Shown one piece after another: positions 1 through 9,906 of a DNA stretch of 64,000 bases. How positions within the stretch are numbered: the first letter of the stretch is position 1; every line of letters begins with the position of its first letter. The notes beneath the pieces are model-generated. The model saw nothing but the letters and a program-made list of their open reading frames with translations, made no database searches and had not been told where the DNA came from. Source of the DNA: Bradyrhizobium sp. 1(2017) (GTDB taxonomy: Bacteria > Pseudomonadota > Alphaproteobacteria > Rhizobiales > Xanthobacteraceae). The translations under genes were made by a program, and so were the position numbers. Where the stretch lies: contig NZ_CP050022.2 in assembly GCF_011602485.2 (NCBI RefSeq), positions 992,001 through 1,056,000 on the forward strand. The letters are read 5' to 3'.

Positions 1-380
1 TCCGCGACATCGACGAAATGCAGGGTCAGCAGGCAGCTGGCGCCGTCGAACGGTCCGTCCGGCGTATCGTCGACGTAGCCCTGATGAAGATGCGCGCGCG
101 GAGCGAGCGAGCCCAGGGTCTGCCTTGCGAGACCCAGCATCGCCGCGGACGGGTCCACGCCGTCGAAGCTCCAGCCGGGCTGCGCCTGCGCAAACGTCTT
201 CAGCTCCAGGCCGCCGCCGGCGCCGAGAACGAGAATCCGTGCATCGTCACGCGCACGCTCGGCCAGCAGGATCGCCGCCATCGACAGCATGGCATTGTAG
301 CCGGGCACGAAGCGCGGCGGCCCTTCGGTGTATCTCGCCACGGCCTGCGGATCGGAGAACATGTCTTGAATGTTGGTCAT
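1..380 (-). CDS. Class I SAM-dependent methyltransferase, C-terminus cut by window edge
   Basis: This leftward gene starts at the ATG whose first base is 380, with an AAGGA-type ribosome site about 8 bases upstream, and runs off the left edge after about 126 codons. The visible part reads MTNIQDMFSDPQAVARYTEG and continues to a classical SAM motif I, VLGAGGGLELKTF, at about residues 50-62, followed by the acidic GVDPS loop that binds the SAM ribose and a LLTLHFVDV segment. The substrate cannot be told. It lies 26 bases downstream of the Rrf2-family regulator on the same strand, so the two are probably co-transcribed and the methyltransferase may be the regulated target. Confidence 0.82.
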   Translation of the reverse strand, partial: MTNIQDMFSDPQAVARYTEGPPRFVPGYNAMLSMAAILLAERARDDARILVLGAGGGLELKTFAQAQPGWSFDGVDPSAAMLGLARQTLGSLAPRAHLHQGYVDDTPDGPFDGASCLLTLHFVDVA

Positions 381-406
381 GGCGTCGTCCTTGCTGGAAA
401 TGCCGG

Positions 407-865
407 TCACGCACCATGGGCGCGCAGGCCCTGATGCTTCCGGGACCCGAGGCGCTTGCGAAAATCCTCGCTCAGCATCGCCAGCGTCACCTTGCCGAGG
501 CGCGACAGCAGCAGCGCCTCCGCATCATGAAAGGCCTGGTCGAGCGCGGCGTTGACGGCCTGCTCGACGAGGCAGCCGGGTGCCTCGGTCCGGTTGCCCA
601 TCGCCAGCAATGCCGGGCTGCCGAGCGCGGTGTAGACGTCGCGCAGCGTCACCTTCGAGAGGTCACACGCCAGCCGCCAGCCGCCGCCATGCCCCTTCTC
701 GGAGCGGACATATCCGAGCTCCCGCAGGCCGGCCATGATGCGCCGGATCACCACCGGGTTGGTGTCCATCGCCTTCGCCAGGGTCTCGGACGTGAACGGG
801 CCGGGCTGTTGCGCCATGTGCAGCAGCACGTGGAGCACGCCGGACAAACGGGAATCGCGTCTCAT
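407..865 (-). CDS. Rrf2 family transcriptional regulator
   Basis: A 152-residue protein with an N-terminal winged helix-turn-helix (about residues 8-70; recognition segment around [19 protein letters not shown], wing around [10 protein letters not shown]) and a short C-terminal helix region, which is the Rrf2 family architecture and usual length. It has only two cysteines (Cys67 and Cys98). The three clustered cysteines that hold the Fe-S cluster in IscR or NsrR are absent, so it belongs with the cluster-free, YwnA-like members. A short palindrome 9 bases upstream of the start codon could be its own operator. The next gene in the operon encodes a methyltransferase. Confidence 0.88.
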   Translation of the reverse strand: MRRDSRLSGVLHVLLHMAQQPGPFTSETLAKAMDTNPVVIRRIMAGLRELGYVRSEKGHGGGWRLACDLSKVTLRDVYTALGSPALLAMGNRTEAPGCLVEQAVNAALDQAFHDAEALLLSRLGKVTLAMLSEDFRKRLGSRKHQGLRAHGA

Positions 866-1326
866 GTAACTTCATATGTTGCATATCTCGGCCTGAGTCA
901 ACGGCTGACCGTGCCCGCGTCAGAAAACACGGCGGGGCCTCAGCGCAGGGCGAGACGTGGTGAGATTGTCGGGATGGGCGGCGGTGCCAGAAAAGCGCCA
1001 AGTGGACGCAACGCATCTGCGCCCGATGATGCCATCATGCGCCTGTGTTGCCCGACGGTGCAACGGCTTTCTGCCCGACGGGTCAACGTCGGCGCGATCC
1101 GCCTAAGTCATTGATCCCACGAGTGCCGGCTACTGTGCATGGGGTTGTTTTCGCACTTTTTACTTAGGTTATTTAGGTCGGTCCAAAGCACCGAGCTCGC
1201 CATGCCGATTTGTCGCGGTGACGGCGCCGCACGCGAGGACAACAATCGGCCAGGCACTGCCCGACTTTTCGTCATTGGCCTCGCGCGGCGCTCGTTTTCA
1301 TCCATCCATTTTATCGGAGGCGCATC
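866..1326. other. Intergenic region, no gene recognised
   Basis: About 460 bases lie between the leftward Rrf2 gene and the rightward ABM-domain gene. Reading frames here run through into neighbouring genes in the wrong frame and show no recognisable protein. The stretch 1160-1180 is AT-rich, with two TTTAGGT/TTAGGT-like repeats, and may hold the promoter of the following gene. Confidence 0.5.
874..886 (-). promoter_or_regulatory. Candidate operator of the Rrf2 regulator
   Basis: The sequence ATATG-TTG-CATAT forms a perfect 5-bp inverted repeat with a 3-base centre, placed 9 bases before the start codon of the Rrf2-family gene. Rrf2 regulators commonly repress themselves from palindromes at their own promoters. 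The site is short, so this is only a candidate. Confidence 0.35.
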
Positions 1327-1620
1327 ATGCAGGTTTACAACGTGGTCAAGTTCAGGGTGAAGGCGGGAGAGGAAGCCGCCTTCCTCGACGCGCACCGGAA
1401 CGGCAAGGCCAAATGGCCGGGGCTGGAGCACGGCGTCATCATCAGGACCGGCGAGCAGACCTTCTGCCTGATCGGCACCTGGTCCAGCCAGGATGCGCTG
1501 GTCGCGGCACGGTCGGCGATGATCAAGACTCTCGACAGTTTCAGGTCGGTGCTCGAGGATCAGGGCAACGGGCGCGGCGTGACGGATGCCGTGTCGGGGG
1601 AGGTCGTGCTCGCGCTTTAG
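1327..1620 (+). CDS. Antibiotic biosynthesis monooxygenase (ABM) domain protein
   Basis: A 97-residue protein preceded by a clear GGAGG ribosome site six bases before the ATG. The N-terminal stretch VYNVVKFRVKAGEEAAFLDAH and the later IGTWSSQDALVAAR fit the small ferredoxin-like ABM fold, in which a beta strand of the pattern hVxFxVKPGxExxF is followed by helices and a second beta-alpha-beta unit. Family members are small dimeric monooxygenases or unassigned proteins (YgiN-like). No catalytic role can be deduced. It is a single gene, convergent with the YgiQ gene. Confidence 0.7.
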   Translation: MQVYNVVKFRVKAGEEAAFLDAHRNGKAKWPGLEHGVIIRTGEQTFCLIGTWSSQDALVAARSAMIKTLDSFRSVLEDQGNGRGVTDAVSGEVVLAL

Positions 1621-1637
1621 GGAACGCCGCGGCGCGT

Positions 1638-3659
<2,022 letters not shown>

Positions 3660-3754
3660 GGCGCCAAGGGATAGGACTCCGGCCGCCCGAATTCAACCGA
3701 CGGACGCGTGAAAGATTGAGGTTCCGCGCGCGCGATTCCAGGCTCGCGCTTCCG

Positions 3755-4621
3755 TTAACCCTGCGCAAGCGCCTGCCGGACCTCGGCCGTCGTGGCCGGC
3801 TCGCCGCCATGCTCGCGCACCCTGCGCACGGCGTCCTCGACCAGCCCGAGATTGGTTGCCGTCGAGCCCAGCAGGGCATCCTCGAGCCCGACGCGGATAT
3901 GTCCGCCGCGGGCGACAGCATCGGGTATCAAAGTCGTGATATCGACGCCGAGGCCGGAAACCATCCAGGGCGCGCCATGCGTTTCCTCCTCCGCCAGCGT
4001 CGCGAGCGCCGCGAGGCCATAGGGCTTTGGCGGAAAGCAGAACGCGAATTGCTGCGAGAACATGAAGCGGTAGATCGGCGTCTTCGCACCGCTCGCGCGC
4101 GCGAGCGCCGCGCCGGCGCGGATGAACCCCGGCTCGTAGATCGCGAAGGCGGGATGGATGCGGTGGCGCGCGGCGACGGCAAGCCCGTGCCGGATATGAG
4201 TCTCCGGGTTGAGATAGGTCTCGGCCGGCTTGGCCTCTGCCGTGGTGGAGGTCAGGGTGAAGTTGACGCTGCCGGGATCGACCACCGCGAATTCGAGCAG
4301 GCCGCGTTCGGCCAGCGCCTCGATATGGGCGAAGCGCGCCTTGGGGTCGGCAACATTGCCGCGTGCATCGAGGCCCGGGATCGAGGGATAAACGGGAACG
4401 TCGATCTTGGCACGAATACCTTCGATGATGCGGGCATAGACCTGCCAGTCGAAGGTCTGCGGTCCGCCGCCGTCATAGGCATGGGTGTGAACGATCGCAG
4501 CGCCGGCACGGGCGCAGGCAATTCCCTCGGCGATGATCGCGTCGACCGTGTCGGGGATGCCTGGCTGAAGTGCGCGGCTCCAGGGTCCGTTCAGTGCCGC
4601 CTCGATCCAGACCTTGTGCAT
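3755..4621 (-). CDS. Beta-keto acid cleavage enzyme family protein (BKACE, DUF849)
   Basis: The start was set at 4621 because GGAGGAGA lies just upstream; this gives 288 residues beginning MHKVWIEAALNGPWSR, the usual family opening. The protein is a TIM barrel in which the metal-binding His-x-His motif is visible (AIVHTHAYDGGG, about residues 41-52). BKACE enzymes use zinc to condense a beta-keto acid with acetyl-CoA, giving acetoacetate and a new CoA ester; the substrate differs between members and cannot be assigned here. A frame extending to 4675 exists but has no ribosome site and begins with an atypical sequence. There is no obvious operon partner. Confidence 0.85.
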   Translation of the reverse strand: MHKVWIEAALNGPWSRALQPGIPDTVDAIIAEGIACARAGAAIVHTHAYDGGGPQTFDWQVYARIIEGIRAKIDVPVYPSIPGLDARGNVADPKARFAHIEALAERGLLEFAVVDPGSVNFTLTSTTAEAKPAETYLNPETHIRHGLAVAARHRIHPAFAIYEPGFIRAGAALARASGAKTPIYRFMFSQQFAFCFPPKPYGLAALATLAEEETHGAPWMVSGLGVDITTLIPDAVARGGHIRVGLEDALLGSTATNLGLVEDAVRRVREHGGEPATTAEVRQALAQG

Positions 4622-4774
4622 GGCGCGTCTCCTCCGCTCGAACGAACCGGTGCTTGCTTTGCAGCACCGTACCACGCCAGCCGTGCGCGGTCAGCGGCGC
4701 CGGTGTGTGTGATGCCGTCCACATACCGGCGGGCTCCATCGCGTCATGCTCTCATTGTTTCGAGGGAGAGGTCG

Positions 4775-4960
4775 ATGTTCATGGTCGACACAGTGCTGAT
4801 CCTGACGATGTTGCTCTTCCTGTTCCTGCCGATCAGCGATCGCAGGACGGTGCGGATGCGGTACTGCATGCTGTGCGCGTTGCTGGCGGGATTGTCGGTC
4901 TCGGTCACCCGCGCCCATGTCGGGCCGGTGCAGGTTGCAGGTTTCGTTTCGACCCGTTGA
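4775..4960 (+). CDS. Possible small membrane protein
   Basis: A 61-codon frame beginning MFMVDTVLILTMLLFLFLPISDRR, with a GGGAGAG ribosome site about six bases before the ATG. The first 20 residues form one hydrophobic helix and a second hydrophobic run (MLCALLAGLSVSV) follows. It is unrelated to any family I recognise, and coding is supported only by the ribosome site and the membrane-like composition. It sits in the gap between the BKACE gene and the EamA exporter gene. Confidence 0.35.
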   Translation: MFMVDTVLILTMLLFLFLPISDRRTVRMRYCMLCALLAGLSVSVTRAHVGPVQVAGFVSTR

Positions 4961-5028
4961 GCGCTGCAATCGTCGCATGCGGCGATCCGGGTTCTCACCG
5001 CAGCGGCCATGGAGTATTCGGTCACTCC

Positions 5029-5973
5029 ATGGGCAAGGGAACATCGGACAGCGGCGGCGGCGCGGTCGCGGGCACTGCACTATCCGCAGGCGCCTGGCTC
5101 GGCGCGATTGCGCTGATCGGCTTCATTCTGGTGGCGACCGCGCAGGCCTCCAATCAGATTCTCGCGCGCGGGCTTGCGGGCTCGGTCCCGTCCTTCGCGC
5201 TCGCCTTCTTCCGTTGGAGCATTGTCGCCATCGGGCTCGCGCCGATCGCGCTCAAGGAGATCCGCGAAGGCCGCGTGTCGCTCGGCAAAAGCATCTGGCC
5301 GATCCTTGCCGCCGGCTTCATGGGCATGTTTCTGTGCGGCGGTCCGGTCTATGCCGCGGGCGTGTCGACGACGGCGATCCACATCGCGCTGATCATGGCG
5401 CTCTCGCCGATCACGGTGCTGATGATCTCTGCGGCGCTCAAAATCGAGCATGTCGGCCCGCTGCAATGGTTCGGTACGGCACTCGCGCTATCGGGCGCGC
5501 TCCTTATCATTTCCGGTGGCCATCCGGCGGCGTTGTTCGACCTGGAGACGGCGTCGGGCGACGGCCTGGTCGTGATCGCGATGCTGGGCTGGTCCGGCTA
5601 TACGCTGCTGCAATCGCGCGCCGCACCGAAGGCGTCGCTGCTTGCACGCATCAGCCTGTTCTCGGCCGCCGGCGCCTTGTTCTCGCTGCCGCTCGCGGCC
5701 TGGGAAATGTGGACCATGCCCGCCCAAATCTTCAGCACCAAGGCGCTATCGGCCTATGTCTTCGCCGGGATCGTTCCTGGCCTGCTTGCGTATGCCGGCT
5801 TTGCCTGGCTCGGTGCCAAGTTCGGTTCGGTGCGGACCTCGCTCGTCCTCTACCTCGGACCGGTTGCAAGCGCCCTGTTGTCTTTCGCGATCCTCGGCGA
5901 GCCGCCGAAGCCGATCCATCTCGTCGGTGGGCTGCTGATCCTCGGCGGCGTCTGGGCCAGCTTGCGCCGATAG
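5029..5973 (+). CDS. EamA/DMT family transporter
   Basis: The chosen start gives 314 residues with a ten-helix pattern made of two EamA repeats (about residues 20-150 and 165-305). Recognisable repeat features are the conserved glycine-rich ends of each half (LALSGALLIISGG; LLILGGVWASLRR) and LSPITVLMISAALKIEHVGPLQWFGTAL. Drug/metabolite transporters of this type export small metabolites or amino acids across the inner membrane; the substrate is unknown. The open frame extends upstream to 4570, but that sequence is not membrane-like and overlaps the divergent gene, so the ATG at 5029 is preferred. Confidence 0.85.
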   Translation: MGKGTSDSGGGAVAGTALSAGAWLGAIALIGFILVATAQASNQILARGLAGSVPSFALAFFRWSIVAIGLAPIALKEIREGRVSLGKSIWPILAAGFMGMFLCGGPVYAAGVSTTAIHIALIMALSPITVLMISAALKIEHVGPLQWFGTALALSGALLIISGGHPAALFDLETASGDGLVVIAMLGWSGYTLLQSRAAPKASLLARISLFSAAGALFSLPLAAWEMWTMPAQIFSTKALSAYVFAGIVPGLLAYAGFAWLGAKFGSVRTSLVLYLGPVASALLSFAILGEPPKPIHLVGGLLILGGVWASLRR

Positions 5974-6114
5974 TTCCATCTAAATGCATCGTGTTTCAGA
6001 TGTAGGAACCATCCGCGGCTGCGAACATTCTGATCAAGGGCCCCGTGCGGGCCCGGTTGCGCGCGCCTCCTTCGTTTCGGCGTTCGCGACGTCGCCTCTG
6101 GCGATGGGGGACCT

Positions 6115-6276
6115 GTGAGTACAGTCATTGAGAACTTGCTGATGCGGAAGCAGAAGCTCGTGGAACAGCTCGAGAGGGCGCCGTCGGTCGCAGACCGCGA
6201 CAAGATCGAGCACCAGCTCGAACAGATCAACACCGCGCTGGATTTCCTCGACAGGCCGGGATCGAAGGACGCGTAG
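6115..6276 (+). CDS. Small coiled-coil hypothetical protein
   Basis: A 53-codon frame with a GTG start and a GGGGGA ribosome site a few bases upstream. The product VSTVIENLLMRKQKLVEQLER continues into IEHQLEQINTALDFLDRPGSKDA; leucine, isoleucine and valine recur at heptad spacing, so a short coiled coil is likely. The frame ends just before the convergent GntR gene. It resembles the small unannotated helical proteins common in Bradyrhizobium. No function can be assigned. Confidence 0.5.
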   Translation: MSTVIENLLMRKQKLVEQLERAPSVADRDKIEHQLEQINTALDFLDRPGSKDA

Positions 6277-6285
6277 CAGGCGCCT

Positions 6286-6966
6286 TCAATCCGCGTCCAG
6301 CGTTTCCACCTTCAAGGCCTTGGCATAGACCACGCCCGAATTGGTGATGTGCGTCGTCATCGCCGCTTCGAAGGACGCGTGCTCGCCGCGCGCGAACAGA
6401 TCGAGCAGCTTGCGATGCTCGTCGAAGGACGTGCGGGTGCGCACGTCGATCGGCGAGGTCAGATTGGTGCGCAGCGCGGCGACGCGGCTCGATGCGAGCT
6501 GGTAGGATTCGGCGAGATAGCGGTTGCCGCAATGGGCGAACAGTGCCTCGTGGAAGGCGGCATCGGCGCGGCCATAGGCGATGTTGTCCTTTGCCGCGAC
6601 CGCCGGCTCCATCGCCGCGATCGCCGCGCTCATCGTCGCAACGGTGCCGTCGCGATCATGGCGAAAGGCGAACTGGGCAGCCTGGGGTTCGAGCGCGATC
6701 CGGAAGGTGCAGAGCGCCGTGATGTCCTCCGCACTCGGCGTAAAGACAAAACTGCCGACCTGCGGCCGGACCACCACCAGCCCCTGTGCCTGCAACAGGC
6801 CCATCGCCTCGCGCACCGGCGTGCGGCTGACGCCGAAGGAACTGGCCACCATCTCCTCGGAGATGGCGGCGCCGAGCGCGAACTCGCCGTCGATGATGGC
6901 CTGGCGCAGCCGCTGCATCACCCGCTGCGACAGCGATTTCGGCGTATCGAGCTTCAGCGACCTCAT
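6286..6966 (-). CDS. GntR family transcriptional regulator (FCD subfamily)
   Basis: A 226-residue protein starting at 6966, where GGAGGG lies seven bases upstream. The N-terminal winged helix (SLSQRVMQRLRQAIIDGEFALGAAISEEMVASSFGVSRTPVREAMGLLQAQGLV, about residues 10-65) is the standard GntR DNA-binding domain. Residues about 85-215 form the all-helical FCD effector domain, with the metal-site pattern built from AFHEAL and the later HRKLLDLF and THIT histidines. It is 11 bases downstream of the FAD-linked dehydrogenase gene and opposite a DapA-family lyase, so it probably controls both from the shared intergenic region. Confidence 0.9.
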   Translation of the reverse strand: MRSLKLDTPKSLSQRVMQRLRQAIIDGEFALGAAISEEMVASSFGVSRTPVREAMGLLQAQGLVVVRPQVGSFVFTPSAEDITALCTFRIALEPQAAQFAFRHDRDGTVATMSAAIAAMEPAVAAKDNIAYGRADAAFHEALFAHCGNRYLAESYQLASSRVAALRTNLTSPIDVRTRTSFDEHRKLLDLFARGEHASFEAAMTTHITNSGVVYAKALKVETLDAD

Positions 6967-6977
6967 GGACCCTCCGG

Positions 6978-8390
6978 TCAGATCACCTTGCCGGGATTGA
7001 GCAGATGATCGGGATCGAGGGCGGCCTTCAGCGTCCGCATCAGCGCGATCTCGGGCTCGCTGCGGGCGTGTCCCAGCCATTTCTTCTTCAGCGTGCCGAT
7101 GCCGTGCTCGGCGGAGACGCTGCCGCCGAGCTCGCGCACCAGACCATAGATGATCGCGTCCATCTCCTCCTTGGGCTGCTGCTCGACGGGAAGGCCGCTG
7201 ACCCAGGAGACCAGATGCAGATTGCCGTCGCCGATATGGCCGTAATAGACGCTCTCGCAGCCTTTGATGCCGTCCGCGAGCGCTGACTTGCAGCGCGTGG
7301 CGAACTCGTCCATCCGCTTGACCGCAAGGCCGATGTCGTAGGAGATGTGCGGGCCCAGCACCTGGCCGAATTCGGCGCAGATGTCGCGCACGCGCCAGAA
7401 CGCCTGCGTCTGCGCCAGCGACTGCGCCACCGCGGCGTCCGCCAGCAGCCCGCGCTCCATCAGCTCTTCGAGCCAGGTCTGGAAGCGCGGTGCGTCGATG
7501 CTTTCGTCGGTGCCCTGCGCCTCGACCAGCACGTAAAGGCCGTGGCTTGCAGCGACCGGCGGCCTCACGCCGGCGCGATTCGTGATGACGTCCCAATAGT
7601 CCGGCCACATCACCTCGAACGCCGACAGCAGCGGGCCGAGGCCGCTGCGCGCGGCGCCGAGCAGCGCGATCACCGCGGCGTAATCCTTCAGCGCGCATAG
7701 CGCGGCCATGGTCGAGCGCGGTTTCGGGAACAGCCGCAGCACCACGCGGGTGATGATGCCGAGCGTGCCTTCGGAGCCGATGAAGAGATGCTTCAGGTCG
7801 TAGCCGGCATTGTTCTTCATCAGCTTGTTGAGGCTGGTGATGATGGTGCCGTCAGGCAGCACGACCTCGAGACCGAGCACCAGCTCGCGGGTCATGCCGT
7901 AGCGGATCACGCGGTTGCCGCCGGCGTTGGTCGAGAGATTGCCGCCGATCGCGCAGGAGCCGCGCGAGCCGAGATCGAGCGGGAAGAAGAAGCCGGCCTC
8001 GTCCGCGGCCTTCTGGATCGTCTCCAGCGGCGTGCCGGCCTTCACCGTCATCGTCGCCGAGGCGGGATCGATCTCCTCGATCCCGGTCATGCGCTCCAGC
8101 GAGATCGCGACCCAGCCCGCTTCGGGCGAGGCGCCGCGGCACAGCCCGGTCAAGCCGCCCTGTGGCACGTACGGCAGCCGCGCCTGCCGGCAGGCCGCGA
8201 TGGCATCGGCGACGCCTTGCGCATCGAGCGGACGGATCACCGCCAGCGGCGTCTGCGGCAGGCTCGCGCTCCAGTCGTTGCAATTGCGTGCGGGCACGTC
8301 GCTGCCGGTCAGCACCGCAGCCGCGCCGAGCCTGTCGCGCAGTACGCCGAGCACTTGGTCGGCACGCCCAATGGGGGTCGCCATGTCCAT
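6978..8390 (-). CDS. FAD-linked 2-hydroxyacid dehydrogenase (GlcD/D2HGDH-like)
   Basis: A 470-residue protein with an AGGAGG site upstream of the start at 8390. The N-terminal PCMH-type FAD domain (about residues 30-215) shows PQGGLTGLCRGA and GSRGSCAIGGNLSTNAGGNRVIRYG. The C-terminal FAD-oxidase domain carries the metal-binding HIGDGNLH and the terminal SAEHGIGTLK motif typical of D-lactate and D-2-hydroxyglutarate dehydrogenases. It should oxidise a 2-hydroxyacid to the 2-keto acid. The gene is followed by its probable GntR regulator and is divergent from a DapA-family aldolase/lyase, so the three may serve one sugar-acid or hydroxyacid pathway. The exact substrate is open. Confidence 0.88.
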   Translation of the reverse strand: MDMATPIGRADQVLGVLRDRLGAAAVLTGSDVPARNCNDWSASLPQTPLAVIRPLDAQGVADAIAACRQARLPYVPQGGLTGLCRGASPEAGWVAISLERMTGIEEIDPASATMTVKAGTPLETIQKAADEAGFFFPLDLGSRGSCAIGGNLSTNAGGNRVIRYGMTRELVLGLEVVLPDGTIITSLNKLMKNNAGYDLKHLFIGSEGTLGIITRVVLRLFPKPRSTMAALCALKDYAAVIALLGAARSGLGPLLSAFEVMWPDYWDVITNRAGVRPPVAASHGLYVLVEAQGTDESIDAPRFQTWLEELMERGLLADAAVAQSLAQTQAFWRVRDICAEFGQVLGPHISYDIGLAVKRMDEFATRCKSALADGIKGCESVYYGHIGDGNLHLVSWVSGLPVEQQPKEEMDAIIYGLVRELGGSVSAEHGIGTLKKKWLGHARSEPEIALMRTLKAALDPDHLLNPGKVI

Positions 8391-8458
8391 GCGAGACCTC
8401 CTCTAAAATCGGCTGCGCCTCATGCGCGCCATGCGGGTGGAAAGGATTTGCATCAGTC

Positions 8459-8475
8459 TTGTATGTAAGGTACAA
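8459..8475. promoter_or_regulatory. Candidate GntR/FCD operator
   Basis: In the 167-base divergent gap between the dehydrogenase and lyase genes, TTGTA and TACAA form an inverted repeat around a 7-base spacer. FCD-type GntR proteins bind short palindromes of this general kind at the promoters of adjacent catabolic genes. The assignment rests on position and symmetry only. Confidence 0.4.
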
Positions 8476-8557
8476 CACAAAAAGTAAAGCAAAAACAAGG
8501 CTTGAAGGGTCCTTTGGGATCTGGCCAGTTCGAGGTTGCAGCAAAGGGGCGGCGGGA

Positions 8558-9442
8558 ATGACCGAGGCAATTCGCGGGTTCTGGGTGGCATCGGCGACGC
8601 CGCTGGCAACGGACGGCAGCGTCGACGCCGCCAAGCTCGCAGCGCATGCCGGGCAACTCTTCGGCAAGGGCGTCGATGGTGTCGTGTTGTTCGGCACCAC
8701 CGGCGAGGGCACCTCGTTCAATGTCGCCGAGCGCGTTGCGACCATCGAAGCCGTTCTCAAGGCCGGCGTTCCCGCAGAACGCATCGGCATCGGCGGCGGT
8801 TTCCCTGCCATCAGCGACAGCATCGCACTCTCGCGCGCCGTGCTCGGCCTCGGCCTGCGCCACGTACTGCTGCTGCCGCCCTACTTCGACCGCAGCGTCA
8901 CGCTCGACGGCATCGAGGACGCCTTTGCCGCGATCATCGATGGCGTTGCCGACGACCGCCTGCGCGCCTCGCTCTATCACATCCCACAGGTCTCGGGCGT
9001 TGCGATCCCGACCAGCGTGGCCGCTAACCTGCGCAAGCGCTACGGCAAGGTCGTCGCGGGCCTCAAGGACTCCAGCGGCGACTTCAAGCAGTTTCAGGCG
9101 TTCCGCGCGGCTGCGCCTGAGCTTGCCATCACCGTGGGCAACGAGGCCGATATCGCCCGTGCGGTCGCCGCCGGCGGCGCCGGCACCATCTGCGGCATGG
9201 CCAATGTCGTGCCCGAGCTGGTCAAGGGCATGCTCGACGGCAGGGATGTCGAGGTGCGCATGCAGGCCGCGGTCGACGTCGTGCTGAAGACGCCATCGTT
9301 CCTCGCGACGCTGAAGGCGATCCTGGCGGTACAGACCGGCGATGCCGGCTGGCTGCGCGTGCGTCCGCCGCTCCGTGCGTTGTCCGACGGCGCCGCGTTC
9401 AAGCGGAAGCTCGACGAGTTGATGGCGCCCGCGATCACGTGA
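8558..9442 (+). CDS. Dihydrodipicolinate synthase family lyase/aldolase
   Basis: The start at 8558 (GGCGGG just upstream) gives 294 residues and the family opening GFWVASATPLATDGSVD. DapA-family features are FGTTGEGTSF (substrate carboxylate loop), the catalytic tyrosine in SLYHIPQVSG and the Schiff-base lysine in AGLKDSSGD. The family includes dihydrodipicolinate synthase, N-acetylneuraminate lyase and several keto-deoxy sugar-acid aldolases. Because it is divergent from a hydroxyacid dehydrogenase with a GntR regulator, a catabolic aldolase is more likely than lysine biosynthesis. The open frame extends to 8162, but that overlaps the divergent gene and is not homologous-looking. Confidence 0.85.
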   Translation: MTEAIRGFWVASATPLATDGSVDAAKLAAHAGQLFGKGVDGVVLFGTTGEGTSFNVAERVATIEAVLKAGVPAERIGIGGGFPAISDSIALSRAVLGLGLRHVLLLPPYFDRSVTLDGIEDAFAAIIDGVADDRLRASLYHIPQVSGVAIPTSVAANLRKRYGKVVAGLKDSSGDFKQFQAFRAAAPELAITVGNEADIARAVAAGGAGTICGMANVVPELVKGMLDGRDVEVRMQAAVDVVLKTPSFLATLKAILAVQTGDAGWLRVRPPLRALSDGAAFKRKLDELMAPAIT

Positions 9443-9681
9443 GGTCGCGCGCGGGTTTGCGACCTGCAGCGGCCAATTCACGTGGCGTGCGCCGTATTCG
9501 CGCCATCGCAATTGCAGATTGCGGCGCGTCCTTGTCCTTAGAATGATTCAATACTAGAGCGATTCAAGTCCGGTTACGGTTCTCTTCATCCGACGCGACT
9601 GTTAGACGCGCCGGCTTCAATGCTGCGTCTGACCTGGAAGTGAATCGTGCGTGTTCATCTGGATGGCCATTGCGTCGTTGG

Positions 9682-9843
9682 CCGTCGACCTACGAGACCA
9701 GGTACGAGCAATTCCCGGTGATCTATCAATTCAACGTCAAAAATCTGTTCGACAAGGTCTATTATCCTTTGGCCGTCAACAATCTGAACGTCGCCGTCGG
9801 CGATGCGCGGCGCGTGTCGCTGTCGGCAACGGTGAAGTTTTAG
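9682..9843 (+). pseudogene. C-terminal remnant of a TonB-dependent (siderophore) receptor gene
   Basis: About the last 50 codons of a TonB-dependent outer-membrane receptor remain: FQFNVKNLFDK-type sequence (here IYQFNVKNLFDKVYYP), then VNNLNVAVGDARRVSLSATVKF, which is the last two beta strands ending in the characteristic terminal aromatic residue. Upstream, the frame gives no plug domain, TonB box or earlier strands, and the 240 bases before it hold no receptor-like reading frame. The real homology begins near 9682. The next gene is an intact FegB-like PepSY protein that normally accompanies such a receptor, so the receptor gene was probably lost by deletion. Confidence 0.75.
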
Positions 9844-9906
9844 CGATGAGCATGGCGCGCTGAGATGCCGGTTTGATGAGACCACCGACCGGAAAGACCG
9901 GCGTCG

